Under the pieces are notes generated by a model. The model saw only the letters and a program-made list of their open reading frames with translations. It did not search any database and was not told the DNA's origin. Both the position numbers and the translations under genes were made by a program. Shown one piece after another: positions 1 to 8,518 of a stretch of DNA of 64,000 nt (positions are counted from its first letter, which is position 1; every line of letters begins with the position of its first letter). Location: NCBI GenBank assembly GCA_046351325.1, contig JAXLYR010000018.1, positions 106,462 to 170,461 on the forward strand, in the 5' to 3' direction. This DNA is from Xiheicaenibacterium sp046351325 (lineage in GTDB: Bacteria; Myxococcota_A; Polyangia; Polyangiales; Polyangiaceae).

Positions 1-294
1 GCGGACGGCCTCGTCGACGCGGGGACCCTCACCGGCACCATCACCGCTCCGCGAGCCTGGATGCTCGAATATCGATTGAACATTGTTAAAGACGGCGCGG
101 TCTCGCTGGTGCTCCACGGCGCGAAGCACAACATCCACCGCGACCTCTACGCGGGCATGACGACGCTCGCGGGGACGCTCAGCGAGCCCGACGCGAGCTC
201 GCCGTTCGCGCGCTTCGTGTCTCGGTTCGACGCGCGCGGCGATGTTCGCTGGTGGCTGCGGAACCTGCACGTCGGCGCGTCGCTCGACAGGTGA
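1..294 (+). CDS. C-terminal part of an unrecognised protein, cut by the window start
   Basis: Frame 1 is open from the first base of the window to a TGA at 292-294, so about 97 C-terminal residues are visible and the true start lies upstream. An internal ATG at 61 exists, but the frame is open before it with normal high-GC codon use, so I treat it as internal. The visible segment is hydrophilic, has no membrane span, and ends in a Trp-rich stretch (residues around RWWLRNLHVG). I recognise no family. The next gene is on the opposite strand and ends 7 bases away, so transcription converges here. Confidence 0.55.
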   Translation, partial: ADGLVDAGTLTGTITAPRAWMLEYRLNIVKDGAVSLVLHGAKHNIHRDLYAGMTTLAGTLSEPDASSPFARFVSRFDARGDVRWWLRNLHVGASLDR

Positions 295-301
295 GCCCCG
301 C

Positions 302-1201
302 TCAGGTCGCCGCTGTCACGCCGTCGACCGCGTCGAAGAAGCGCTCCACCGTCGCTGCGACGCGCTCGGGGTCTTCGACCTGTGGGTAGTGCCCGAGGTC
401 CGGCCACGTCGAGAGCTTCGCGCCGGGGATCTCTCCGACCAACGTCTCCGCGATCGCCATGACCGCGACCGGGTCGCGCTCGCCCCACGCGACATGCGTG
501 GGCAGATCGAGGCGCGTCAGCGCGCCGATCCATCGATCCCAGAACCGCCGACGCTCGTGGATGTAGCCGATGAGCGCCGGCATGCGGGCGCGCCCGTCCG
601 CGCGCGCGAGCAACGTCCACATCGCGCGCAGCCGCTCGCGAGGCACTGACTTCCCGAGGATGCGCTCGAGCTGCGCGATGAAGACGCGCTCGCTCGAGAG
701 TCGAGCGAAGAGCGGCGCTGCGCTCGAGAGGAGGATCTTCTGCGAGACGGTGAGCTGCGTGAGCTCGACGTGGACCGAGCCGTTCATCAACGTGAGGCTC
801 CTCATGTCGAAGCCTGGCAGGAGCCCGCGCTCTCGTCGTGCGCAGAGCTCGGTCGCCACGCTCGTGCCGAGATCGTGAGCCCAGACGTGGGCGCGCGTGA
901 CGCCCGCGTCGCGCAGCACTGCGAGCGCGACGTCGGTCTGCTCGTGGAGCGAATAGGAGAAGCGCTCGGGCTTGTCGGAGAGCCCGAAGCCGAGGAAGTC
1001 GAACGCGATCACCCGGCGTCGTCGCGCGAGCACGTCGATGGCTTCGTCGAAGTCGTGGCAAGACGTCGGAAACCCGTGCAGCACGAGCACCGGCGAGCGC
1101 GTCTCGTCGGGTTGCTCCGGCCCTCGCGCGTAGACGAACACGCGGCCATCCAGCGTCGTGAGCCATTTGCCAGCCCGCTCGAGCTCGTCCAGTCGAAGCA
1201 T
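302..1201 (-). CDS. alpha/beta-hydrolase, haloalkane dehalogenase / epoxide hydrolase / MEST-like group
   Basis: A 299-residue alpha/beta-hydrolase of usual family length. The oxyanion-hole motif LHGFPTS lies near residue 42. The strand LGFGLSDKP follows. The nucleophile elbow reads AHDLGTS, placing Asp where lipases have Ser, as in haloalkane dehalogenases, epoxide hydrolases and MEST-like proteins. A late GHYPQVEDPE motif supplies the catalytic His. A cap region lies between about residues 150 and 215. There is no signal peptide, so it is probably cytosolic. It is the last gene of a minus-strand run that begins with the acetyltransferase gene. The Asp nucleophile argues for cleavage of a C-halogen bond, an epoxide or an ester through an alkyl-enzyme intermediate; the substrate cannot be read from sequence. 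Confidence 0.85.
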   Translation of the reverse strand: MLRLDELERAGKWLTTLDGRVFVYARGPEQPDETRSPVLVLHGFPTSCHDFDEAIDVLARRRRVIAFDFLGFGLSDKPERFSYSLHEQTDVALAVLRDAGVTRAHVWAHDLGTSVATELCARRERGLLPGFDMRSLTLMNGSVHVELTQLTVSQKILLSSAAPLFARLSSERVFIAQLERILGKSVPRERLRAMWTLLARADGRARMPALIGYIHERRRFWDRWIGALTRLDLPTHVAWGERDPVAVMAIAETLVGEIPGAKLSTWPDLGHYPQVEDPERVAATVERFFDAVDGVTAAT

Positions 1202-1264
1202 CGCTGGAGGCTAGTCCCCTGGAACCGACGTATCTTGAAGAATTCGCGCCGCGCGTCGGGCGCG

Positions 1265-2653
1265 TCAGCGGCCCGCTGCGTAGGCGTCGACCGCGCGCAG
1301 CTGGCGCAGCGTGCGCTCCGCGAGCTCGCGCATGCTCACCTCTTGGAAGCCGACCATGTTGGGTTTGACCGTGTCGGAGAGGCGCGACGCCAGGTTGCCG
1401 CCGAAGGCCGAGTAGCCGCGAGCAGCCCCGACGATCGAGCCGACCGTCGCGCCGTTGCAGTCCGTGTCGTGCCCGCACATGACGGCCGTCGTCGGCGCGC
1501 CTGTGGTGTCCATCTCGCCGTAGACGAGGGAGAGCACGCAGATCATCGCGTTGTTGATCGTATGAATGGGGTGCATGTTCGGCAGCGAAGCATCGAGCTT
1601 CGCCATACATGCCTCGAAGTCCGCGCAGCTCTTCGTCCACTCGAGGCAGCGCCTCGTCCAGCGCGCCAGGCGCGACCCTTTGGGGATCTCGGAGAGGCCT
1701 ATCTCGACGAGCTCCCGCGCGTCCTTCACCACGAACGCCGCGGCCTGCATCGCAGCGAACATCATCTCGCCGTAAATCCCATTTCGATCGTGCGTCCAGC
1801 AGGCGTCCCGATAGGCAAACTCGGCCGCCAACTCGGGCTTGCCGGCGCACGCCCACGCCCACCCGTCGGCCCTGATCTGCGCCCCAATCCATTCGCGATA
1901 GGGGTTTCGGTGGCGCCGCGTGAGCGCCGGAGTCGCGTGGCACGTCCAATACCCGGGACGCGTGCTCCAGAGCTGCACGGTCTGAATCGCCTGCGCCTCG
2001 GCGGTGCAGATCGCGAATATCGGAATATGCCCGAGCCAATATCGGGCGACGTCCTGCCAGTCGAAGCCGGGCCCCGCGGTCTCGAGCACCCCCAACCCGA
2101 CTAGGGTGTAGTGGATGTCGTCATCGGCCTCCATATAGGAGATGTGCTCGCGTTGGGAGCGCGGGCACCAGAGCGACATGCCGTCCCCGACGTCCCGGCC
2201 GCTGAAGTAATCCGTTAAAGGCCATTCGCCCCGGTTCTCTAGATATTGCTTGATGAGCCCGCGGCCGACGACGCGCGACGCGCCGTCGCGGGTCATTCCC
2301 ATCCCCTCGACTGGCTTGCCGAGCGCGCACCCGACGGCGCGCCCCGTCCACGCGCCGTGCAATTTGTCGAGCGCCTCTGCGTCCGAAGGCCGATAACCGA
2401 GGTCACGCGGCCCGGCCGGTCGCAGCGCGCGGATGGCCTCGAGCTCGCTGGGCTCGTCGGCCGCGAGCGCCTTCGCTGCGGGGAGCGCCATGAGCTCGTC
2501 GTAGAGAGGATCGACCGCGCGGACGTCGTAAGCCTGCGTCGCTCCGTCGAGGGCGTCGATGCGCGCGAGCAGGCCGTCCGGGATGGAGCAGCCCTCGTCG
2601 CGACGCTGGATGACCTCGAGGCGCAATAGGTTGAGCGGGGTCTCCCAAGCCAT
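1265..2653 (-). CDS. ADP-ribosylglycohydrolase family protein
   Basis: A 462-residue protein. The ADP-ribosylglycohydrolase (ARH/DraG) fold begins near residue 90 with LHGAWTGRAVGCALGKPVEG. YMEADDDIHYT follows, carrying the acidic metal-binding cluster, and the late motif is GHDTDCNGATVGSIVGAARG, matching the family's second metal-binding segment. The family removes ADP-ribose from proteins or small molecules using two Mg ions. The extra 90 N-terminal residues are helical and of unknown role. There is no signal peptide. It lies 28 bases downstream of a small lipoprotein gene on the same strand. The acidic metal ligands are intact, so I expect an active enzyme. The target is unknown, and no ADP-ribosyltransferase is visible nearby. 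Confidence 0.85.
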   Translation of the reverse strand: MAWETPLNLLRLEVIQRRDEGCSIPDGLLARIDALDGATQAYDVRAVDPLYDELMALPAAKALAADEPSELEAIRALRPAGPRDLGYRPSDAEALDKLHGAWTGRAVGCALGKPVEGMGMTRDGASRVVGRGLIKQYLENRGEWPLTDYFSGRDVGDGMSLWCPRSQREHISYMEADDDIHYTLVGLGVLETAGPGFDWQDVARYWLGHIPIFAICTAEAQAIQTVQLWSTRPGYWTCHATPALTRRHRNPYREWIGAQIRADGWAWACAGKPELAAEFAYRDACWTHDRNGIYGEMMFAAMQAAAFVVKDARELVEIGLSEIPKGSRLARWTRRCLEWTKSCADFEACMAKLDASLPNMHPIHTINNAMICVLSLVYGEMDTTGAPTTAVMCGHDTDCNGATVGSIVGAARGYSAFGGNLASRLSDTVKPNMVGFQEVSMRELAERTLRQLRAVDAYAAGR

Positions 2654-2681
2654 GATCGCTATTTAGCGCTCTCGCTCTTCG

Positions 2682-3131
2682 TCAGAAAGCCGCCGTGCAC
2701 TTGCCGTTGCAATTGGTCCCGTCGCCGCTGCAAAACCACTTTACGTCTCCACCGAAGCACGGCTCCCCGCAGAGCTCCGGCCCGCAGCCGGCCGCGACCC
2801 ACGCGTCGAACGCCTCTTGGGCCGCGGTCGCGAGCCCCTGATCCGATGTGCCCGCGGGGCAGCCGCAAGGGTCGGAGATCACCTGTCCGACCCCACAGGC
2901 GTCGAAGTCGATACAGGTGTTGCAGGCCGTCGCCTGGTCGAACTTGGACAGGTAGTCCGCTTGGAGCTGCGCGCAGTCGACGCCGGTGCTGGTGGTCGAG
3001 GAGGACGTGCCGTTCGTCGAGGACCCTCCGCCGCTGCCGCCGTCGCCGTCACCCTGCGAATAGACGACCTTCGCGCCGCAGCCGAGCCCGATCGCGAGAT
3101 ACCCAATCAGCAAGAGTCTTGTGTTCTGCAT
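2682..3131 (-). CDS. small Cys-rich putative lipoprotein
   Basis: A 149-residue protein. I start at the ATG at 3131 because AGGAGG sits 9 bases before it; an in-frame TTG three codons earlier would abut that site and is unlikely. The N-terminus is a signal sequence ending in a lipobox-like IGLGC. A low-complexity Gly/Ser/Thr linker follows (about residues 30-50). The mature part is Cys-rich, with pairs such as CNTC, CGC and a terminal CNGKC, suggesting disulfides outside the cytoplasm. No named domain is recognised. This architecture (lipid anchor, Gly/Ser linker, Cys-rich head) is common among myxobacterial surface proteins. It lies between the acetyltransferase (14 bases) and the ADP-ribosylglycohydrolase (28 bases), probably in one transcript. 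Confidence 0.75.
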   Translation of the reverse strand: MQNTRLLLIGYLAIGLGCGAKVVYSQGDGDGGSGGGSSTNGTSSSTTSTGVDCAQLQADYLSKFDQATACNTCIDFDACGVGQVISDPCGCPAGTSDQGLATAAQEAFDAWVAAGCGPELCGEPCFGGDVKWFCSGDGTNCNGKCTAAF

Positions 3132-3140
3132 GACGACCAA

Positions 3141-3146
3141 CCTCCT
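3141..3146 (-). promoter_or_regulatory. ribosome binding site of the small Cys-rich lipoprotein gene
   Basis: AGGAGG on the minus strand, 9 bases upstream of the ATG at 3131. It decides that ATG over the nearby in-frame TTG at 3140. Confidence 0.7.
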
Positions 3147-4324
3147 CAGAACATCTCGGCCATCGCGGGCGAGCCGCCGCGGAAGAACAGCGCCTCGAGG
3201 CGGTTCGCCGCGTCGTCGTCGCAGGACAGGGCGCCGATGCGTCGCAGCGCTCGGGCGCTGTGATAACCCGAAAACAGCGACGCGAGAGCGCGAACGTCCA
3301 ACTCGGCATCGACGGCGCCGCCGCGGCTCACGCCAGCGACGCCGTCACGCGTCTCGAGGGTGAATACCCCGTTGTTGCGGGGAATCAGTGGGTCGCTGAT
3401 CGCCAGTCCGACGTGGCTCGAGAGCGGCATCGGATAGCCGCGCTCCGTGAGGGCACGCTCGACGTCGCACACGCGAATCATCCAGTCTCGCTCGCTGTGC
3501 TCTTCGTAGCAGGGCTCGCGCAACATCGTCAGGGCGAGGTGACTCGGCTCCCCGCGAAAGATCGCGAGGAACGTCATCGAGCGCATCGAGTGCAGCAATT
3601 GCCAGAGATGGGCGTAGCCACGCGCCGACGAGGAGACGAAGTCGGTCAAGCGCACGTTGTGGCGCGGGTCGGCCGCGTCGCGTCGGACCTGCGTGAAGAA
3701 GAGATAGGACTCGAGACGCTCGCCGTCGAAGAAGCCGACCCCGCGTACGACCTTGTTGCGAGGCGCCCGCACGCGCCGCCAGATATAGGGTCCCCTATCG
3801 AGGTATCCGTCGCGCTCGCGCGCCGCGACTCGATAGAGCTCTTCGATCGCCGGGTAATCGGCCTCGCCGAGGACGCGCGCGGTGAGCCCCTGGGCAGGCT
3901 GGGTCGACTCGATCAGCGAGCACTCGACATGAAACTCCATGAGCTTGCCGGCGCGCTCGTAGCCGGCTCTGCGATAAAGGGTTTGCGTAGCCGGATATAG
4001 AATCGACAGCGAGAAGCCCTGTTCACTGGCGTCGCGGACGCTGCCCTCCATGAGGGCGCGGCCCACCCCCGACGCGCGTCGATCGAGCGCGACGGCGACC
4101 CCCGCGACGCCGATCGCGCGGACCGCGCGTCCCCCGAAGAACTGGCCCATCGGCGCGTGGATGAGCGCTCCGGACACGCTCGCGCCCTCGCGCAGCACGC
4201 GAACGTTGTCGTGCCCCGCGGTCTCGAGCCAGCCCTTCACCTCGTCGGCGGCGAACGCCGACGCCTCGATCTCGGCGACGGCGTCGAGGTCGTCGGGGGC
4301 CATCACGTCGTATTGCATATTCAC
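3146..4324 (-). CDS. Eis-like GNAT N-acetyltransferase
   Basis: A 392-residue protein with the three-part layout of the Eis (enhanced intracellular survival) family: an N-terminal GNAT domain (1-140), a second GNAT-like domain, and a C-terminal sterol-carrier-protein-like domain. The acetyl-CoA loop reads VALDRRASGVGRAL near residue 80. LYRRAGYERAG follows near 115, containing the Tyr that serves as general acid in Eis. The protein ends exactly in Phe (MAEMF), as in mycobacterial Eis, where the C-terminal carboxylate takes part in catalysis. Known Eis enzymes acetylate several amines, including aminoglycosides; the natural substrate here is unknown. It is the first gene of a minus-strand run and is divergent from the C1-peptidase-like gene, with 73 bases between them. 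Confidence 0.85.
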   Translation of the reverse strand: MNMQYDVMAPDDLDAVAEIEASAFAADEVKGWLETAGHDNVRVLREGASVSGALIHAPMGQFFGGRAVRAIGVAGVAVALDRRASGVGRALMEGSVRDASEQGFSLSILYPATQTLYRRAGYERAGKLMEFHVECSLIESTQPAQGLTARVLGEADYPAIEELYRVAARERDGYLDRGPYIWRRVRAPRNKVVRGVGFFDGERLESYLFFTQVRRDAADPRHNVRLTDFVSSSARGYAHLWQLLHSMRSMTFLAIFRGEPSHLALTMLREPCYEEHSERDWMIRVCDVERALTERGYPMPLSSHVGLAISDPLIPRNNGVFTLETRDGVAGVSRGGAVDAELDVRALASLFSGYHSARALRRIGALSCDDDAANRLEALFFRGGSPAMAEMF

Positions 4325-4397
4325 CGTCTATCACCGATTGGGCGTTAGCGCGCCTGACGCCGCGGCGCCCCTAGCCAAAGAGAGCCGTTTCTGTACC

Positions 4398-5267
4398 ATG
4401 CCGCGCATGACGACCATGACGAAGCCGGGGCTTGGGTGGCGCCGGGACTTGCCGGACTTTCGCGACGTGACCTTCGAGTCCCACGAGGTCCAAGGCATCC
4501 TTCGGATCTCGAACTCGTACAAGGCAGTGAGTCAGCCGAACGCCGTGTTGCCGGCGAGCGTCGACCTCCGCAAGTGGTGCACACGCGTGCGGGACCTGGG
4601 CTCGCTCAACGCCTCGACCGCGTTCGCGGTGACCGCGCTGATGGAGTATTACGAGCGGCGCGCGTTCGGCCGTCACAGCGACTTCTCCGAGCTGTTCCTT
4701 TATCGCTCGACGCGCGACCTGCTCGGTTACTTGGACGATCTCGGGGCCGACCTGCGCACGACCCTCGCGGCGCTCAGGACGTTCGGGATGCCGGCCGAGA
4801 ACCTCTATCCATTCCAACCCGAGAATCACAAGGCCTCACCCCCTGCGTTCTGTTACGGCTTCGCCGACACCTTCAGGACGCTTCGGTATTTCCGGCTCGA
4901 TGATCCGAAGTTGAGCGGGCAGGCCGTGCTGTTGAACGTCCGCAAATGCCTCGCGGCTCGCATGCCCTCGGTCTTCGGTTTGCCGACCTACTCTTCGTTT
5001 CCTCTCGTGGGTGAGGGCGCCGAGATCGGGATCCCCGGGCCCGGCGAGCAGGCGACAGGTGGGCTCGCGCTCATGGCAGCCGGATATGACGACGAGCGCA
5101 TGATTGGCCCTGATCAAGGCGCCCTCTTGGTCCGCAACGCCTGGGGTCCGGATTGGGGCGAGCGCGGTTATGCCTGGCTGTCCTATCGCTTCGTCGAGAG
5201 CCGTCTCGCGGTCGACTTCTGGTCGCTGATCCGCCCCGATTTCGTGAACACCGATCTCTTCAATTGA
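4398..5267 (+). CDS. C1 (papain-fold) peptidase homologue lacking catalytic Cys and His
   Basis: A 289-residue protein from the ATG at 4398 (two further in-frame ATGs follow at 4407 and 4416). It has the bacterial C1 peptidase layout: VDLR, then the active-site helix, then GYDD, then RNAWGPDWGERGYAW. The active-site segment reads VRDLGSLNASTAFA where relatives have VxDQGxLGSCTA, so the oxyanion Gln is Leu67 and the nucleophilic Cys is Ser73. The His segment reads GGLALMAAGYDD, so the catalytic His is Leu223. Only Asn247 of the catalytic set remains. There is no signal peptide. It should be proteolytically inactive and may act as a binding or scaffold protein. It is divergent from the Eis-like gene and convergent with the RlpA-like gene, 3 bases apart. 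Confidence 0.85.
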   Translation: MPRMTTMTKPGLGWRRDLPDFRDVTFESHEVQGILRISNSYKAVSQPNAVLPASVDLRKWCTRVRDLGSLNASTAFAVTALMEYYERRAFGRHSDFSELFLYRSTRDLLGYLDDLGADLRTTLAALRTFGMPAENLYPFQPENHKASPPAFCYGFADTFRTLRYFRLDDPKLSGQAVLLNVRKCLAARMPSVFGLPTYSSFPLVGEGAEIGIPGPGEQATGGLALMAAGYDDERMIGPDQGALLVRNAWGPDWGERGYAWLSYRFVESRLAVDFWSLIRPDFVNTDLFN

Positions 5268-5270
5268 GGA

Positions 5271-5669
5271 TCAGTCCGGCACGCTGATCACCCGAATCGA
5301 GACCTCCACGACGCCCGCGCGCATCATGTCGAGCTCGCGGGCGGCGCGCTTGGAGACGTCGATCACGCGGCCGGCCTTGAAAGGCCCTCGGTCGTTGATG
5401 CGCACTCGGACGCGCTCGCCCGAGGGACGCGACACCTCGACGATCGAACCGAAGGGCAGCGTCCGATGTGCAGCGGTGAGCTCCTCGGGATTGTAGGGTT
5501 CGCCGCTCGCAGTGCGGTGGCCAGCGAGCTTGTCCGAATAATAGCTCGCGCGACCACGCTCGACGTGCGCCCGTGAGTGCGCCGAGTCGGGCTCGCGCGC
5601 GCCACCTGTGGTGTTCGCGCAGCCGGCCAGCACCAGCGAGAGCGCGAGCATCATCGGGAGACGACTCAC
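5271..5669 (-). CDS. RlpA-like double-psi beta-barrel lipoprotein
   Basis: About 132 residues from a GTG at 5669; other possible starts are a GTG at 5675 and an ATG at 5654. I chose 5669 because it gives a short signal sequence with an Arg before the hydrophobic stretch and the lipobox LVLAGC. The mature part carries the RlpA double-psi beta-barrel: GRASYYSDKLAGHRTASGE, the family's opening motif, and VRINDRGPF, containing the conserved Asp of the active cleft. RlpA proteins are outer-membrane lipoproteins that cleave denuded glycan strands in some species. No SPOR domain is present, so septal targeting is doubtful. The first bases of the transcript lie close to the divergent gatB gene. Confidence 0.82.
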   Translation of the reverse strand: MSRLPMMLALSLVLAGCANTTGGAREPDSAHSRAHVERGRASYYSDKLAGHRTASGEPYNPEELTAAHRTLPFGSIVEVSRPSGERVRVRINDRGPFKAGRVIDVSKRAARELDMMRAGVVEVSIRVISVPD

Positions 5670-5745
5670 AGCCACGTCGTAGCACGAGCCGCGCGCGCCG
5701 AGAAAAAGCGGATCGTGGCGCGGGCACGTGTTAGACCCCGAGGTC

Positions 5746-7203
5746 ATGGCAACTCCGTATGGCGACTGGGAGCCGGTGATCGGCTTGGAGGTCCACGCGC
5801 AGCTGCTCACGCGGACCAAGCTCTTCTGCGGATGTGAGACCAGCTTCGGGGATCCGCCGAATACCCACGTATGCCCGGTGTGCCTCGGGCTGCCCGGCGC
5901 GCTCCCGGTGCCGAGCTCCGGCGCAGTGGAGCAAGCGGTCGCGGCCGCGCTCGCACTCGGCTGCACCATCGAGTCGCGCAGCACCTTCGCGCGGAAGAAC
6001 TATTTCTATCCCGACCTCCCGAAGGGATATCAGATTAGCCAATACGAGCGGCCCTTCTCTCGCGACGGCGTGCTCGCGATCGAGGTCCAAGGCGAGCGCG
6101 TCGCCGTGCGCATCCGGCGCATTCATATGGAAGAGGACGCCGGGAAAAACCTGCACGGCGTCGGGGCCAGCTCGCTCGTCGACCTCAACCGTGCGGGCAC
6201 ACCCCTCATCGAGATCGTCAGCGAGCCCGATATTCGAACTCCCGCTCAAGCCGCGGAGTACATGCGCCGTTTGAGGGAGGTCCTCATGGCGGTCGGGGTC
6301 AACGACGGCAACCTCGAGCAGGGCTCGTTCCGATGCGACGCGAACGTCTCGATCCGCCCGGTCGGTGACACCGGCCTGGGGGTCCGCGTCGAGATCAAGA
6401 ACGTCAACTCCTTCCGCTTCGTCGAGGACGCGATCGACGTGGAAATTCGCAGGCAGATCGCGATGCGTGAGAGCGGGCAGCGCCTGCGCCAAGCGACCCG
6501 CGGATACAACGCCGAGAAGCGGGAGACCTATGTCCTGCGCGACAAAGAGGACGACGCCGGTTATCGGTATTTCCCTGATCCCGATTTGCCCGAGCTCGCG
6601 ATCGACGAGTCGCTCCTCTCGCGCGCGCGGCTGCGCCTCCCCGAGCTCCCCGAGGCTCGGCGCGCGCGCTACCGCACCGAATTGGAGATACCGGCCGCCG
6701 CGGCATTGGTCCTCACCAGTCACCCGCGTATCACGGGCTTCTTCGAGGAGACCCTGCTGCTTTGTCCGCGCGGGCTCGAGCCCGTCCGAATTGCCAATTA
6801 CCTCATCAGCGAGGTCTTGCGCGACACCAAGACTTCGGGTCTCGACGCGGTGTTCCCGCTGTCGCCGCGCCAGGTGGTCGACCTCCTCGAGCTCGTGCAA
6901 AAGGGAGCGATAAGCGGCAAACAAGCCAAAGAGGTCCACGCGAAGCTCGTCGGCACGAGCCGAGCGCCGGCGGACGTCGTCGCCGAGCTCGGGCTCGTGG
7001 TGCTGAGCGACCCCGCGGAGCTCGAGCGCTTGGCGCGCGAACTCATCACGGCGAATCCCAAGCCGGCTGCCCAATACCGAGCTGGCAAGACCGGAATGCT
7101 CGGCTTCTTCGTCGGACAAATCATGAAGGCGACGAAGGGCAGCGCCGACCCGGCGCTCGCGAACGACATCCTGAAGCGGCTCCTCTCGGAGGGCTCTTCG
7201 TGA
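5746..7203 (+). CDS. gatB: aspartyl/glutamyl-tRNA(Asn/Gln) amidotransferase subunit B
   Basis: A 485-residue GatB from the ATG at 5746; an in-frame GTG at 5728 is a less likely start. The opening WEPVIGLEVHAQL is diagnostic. CGC and CPVCLGLPG follow, forming the zinc site, and then FYPDLPKGYQISQYE and RYFPDPDLP. The C-terminal YqeY-like tail domain is complete to GQIMKATKGSADP. GatB binds misacylated Glu-tRNA(Gln) or Asp-tRNA(Asn) and activates the acyl group for amidation in the GatCAB complex. gatA and gatC are not in this window, so the complex is encoded at separate loci. Its TGA stop overlaps the GTG of the following acyltransferase, so the two are probably co-translated. Confidence 0.96.
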   Translation: MATPYGDWEPVIGLEVHAQLLTRTKLFCGCETSFGDPPNTHVCPVCLGLPGALPVPSSGAVEQAVAAALALGCTIESRSTFARKNYFYPDLPKGYQISQYERPFSRDGVLAIEVQGERVAVRIRRIHMEEDAGKNLHGVGASSLVDLNRAGTPLIEIVSEPDIRTPAQAAEYMRRLREVLMAVGVNDGNLEQGSFRCDANVSIRPVGDTGLGVRVEIKNVNSFRFVEDAIDVEIRRQIAMRESGQRLRQATRGYNAEKRETYVLRDKEDDAGYRYFPDPDLPELAIDESLLSRARLRLPELPEARRARYRTELEIPAAAALVLTSHPRITGFFEETLLLCPRGLEPVRIANYLISEVLRDTKTSGLDAVFPLSPRQVVDLLELVQKGAISGKQAKEVHAKLVGTSRAPADVVAELGLVVLSDPAELERLARELITANPKPAAQYRAGKTGMLGFFVGQIMKATKGSADPALANDILKRLLSEGSS

Positions 7204-7997
7204 GACCCGAGCACCTCGTCGGCGACCTGCGCTTCGCCGGCCGAGCGGCGGGGTCGGCGGGGTTTACGCTCCTTACCCTCGCTCGCTTCGAGGTCGAATC
7301 ACGCCTTCATCACGGCGCCGACGACGAGCGGCTCATCGCCGAGGCGATGCGTCGATATGGGCGCTTCATGTGTGGCCTTTATGGGGTTCACGTCGAGACG
7401 GGCTCGGTCCCCATTAGCGGCTTCGTCTCGGGTCGCGACGACCGTGGGCGCGGTCGCGTCTTCGTCGTCAATCACAGGTCGGGGCTCGACATCATCGTCA
7501 CGCTGGCCTTCCTCGAGGGCAAACACGTGAGTCGCGCCGATCTCGCCGGTTGGCCCATCGTCGGGCCGGCAGCCCGTCGCGCGGGCATCCTGTTCGTGGA
7601 TCGCGAGAGCCGACGGTCGGGCGCGGCTGTCGTCCAACACATGATCGAGAACATCGAGCGCGGCTTGGGGGTCATTATCTTCCCCGAGGGAACGACCTTC
7701 GCCGGAGACGAGGTTCGCCCCTTCAAGCCAGGTGCGTTCGCCGTAGCTCGCAGGACTGAATGCGAGATCGTCCCAGTTGGTATCGCCTACGGCGGTCGCG
7801 CCAGCTCCTTCGACGACGAGCCCTTCATGGCTCATATGCGGCGGGTCGCGAGCGTTTCCGACACCCGTGTGGGCCTCGTGGTCGGCGACCCTTTGCGGGC
7901 CAAAGGACGTGACAGTCAATCCTTGGCCGAGGCTGCGCGTCAGGCCGTCGCCGAACAGGTTGCGCGGGCCCGCGCCCTCGCCGGCCCGGCCTTGTGA
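7200..7997 (+). CDS. 1-acyl-sn-glycerol-3-phosphate acyltransferase (PlsC family)
   Basis: A 265-residue protein from a GTG at 7200 that overlaps the gatB stop (GTGA), implying translational coupling. The catalytic HX4D motif is NHRSGLD near residue 92. A second block, GILFVDRESRRSGA, and the substrate-binding FPEGTTF lie downstream at about 130 and 165, all in the order of the PlsC/LPLAT family. The family acylates lysophosphatidate or related lyso-lipids at the inner face of the cytoplasmic membrane. The N-terminus has a moderately hydrophobic stretch that could associate with the membrane. The exact acceptor lipid is not determined by these motifs. Confidence 0.9.
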   Translation: MRPEHLVGDLRFAGRAAGSAGFTLLTLARFEVESRLHHGADDERLIAEAMRRYGRFMCGLYGVHVETGSVPISGFVSGRDDRGRGRVFVVNHRSGLDIIVTLAFLEGKHVSRADLAGWPIVGPAARRAGILFVDRESRRSGAAVVQHMIENIERGLGVIIFPEGTTFAGDEVRPFKPGAFAVARRTECEIVPVGIAYGGRASSFDDEPFMAHMRRVASVSDTRVGLVVGDPLRAKGRDSQSLAEAARQAVAEQVARARALAGPAL

Positions 7998-8041
7998 AGA
8001 GCTGAGCCAGGGTGTACGTCTAAACCGTCTTGGAGAGTACG

Positions 8042-8449
8042 ATGCGAGCCACAACCTTCAAGCTAGGGCGTCTCGTCGGCAAACTCGCGGCGGGAGCCCT
8101 GTTCGCCGGCGCTGCTTATATCTCGCTCGGCGGTTCCGCAGAGGCCAAGGCCGACAAGTTCGGGGCCCTGGCCTTCTCTGATTCCACGGGAAAATACGGC
8201 TGGGCCGCGGATCGGGCCTCCCGCGAAGAGGCTGAAGACGCAGCCATCGGGTTCTGCGAGGTCAAAGACTGCCGCCCCATCGTCTGGTTCAAGAACTCGT
8301 GTGGCGCCATTGCCCGCGGCGACGATCGGGTCGTCTACTATGCATATGGTCAGACCTCGCGTGAGGAGTCCGAGCGCGTGGCGATTGACCGCTGCCAGGA
8401 ACACACCACCAAGTGTGTGGGGATCGCCTGGGGTTGCACATCGCGTTAA
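8042..8449 (+). CDS. secreted DUF4189-like small protein
   Basis: A 135-residue protein. The ATG at 8042 is preceded by GGAGAG at a suitable distance, so I prefer it to an in-frame TTG at 8030. A twin-Lys signal sequence runs to about residue 34 (SAEAKA). The mature domain contains FGALAFSDSTGKYGW and a pattern of paired Ala/Glu-rich helices and Cys residues (CEVKDC, NSCGAI, CVGIAWGC) typical of DUF4189 secreted proteins. The function of that domain is not established. It stands alone between the acyltransferase and the large amidohydrolase lipoprotein, both on the same strand. Confidence 0.75.
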   Translation: MRATTFKLGRLVGKLAAGALFAGAAYISLGGSAEAKADKFGALAFSDSTGKYGWAADRASREEAEDAAIGFCEVKDCRPIVWFKNSCGAIARGDDRVVYYAYGQTSREESERVAIDRCQEHTTKCVGIAWGCTSR

Positions 8450-8518
8450 TCGAGCCCCCCAATGAATTGAGCCATCCCGAGAGCCCGGCCCGACTGCTTT
8501 TCGACTAGTCTCCCATGA

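Noticed and set aside
147..2039. 630-residue minus-strand open frame across the hydrolase and ADP-ribosylglycohydrolase genes
   Set aside because: Arg/Ala-rich shadow of the two real genes in another frame; no domain or signal.
5269..5289. Inverted repeat GATCAG-N9-CTGATC at convergent gene ends, possible terminator
   Set aside because: Only six base pairs, inside the RlpA-like coding region, and no T-run follows on either strand.
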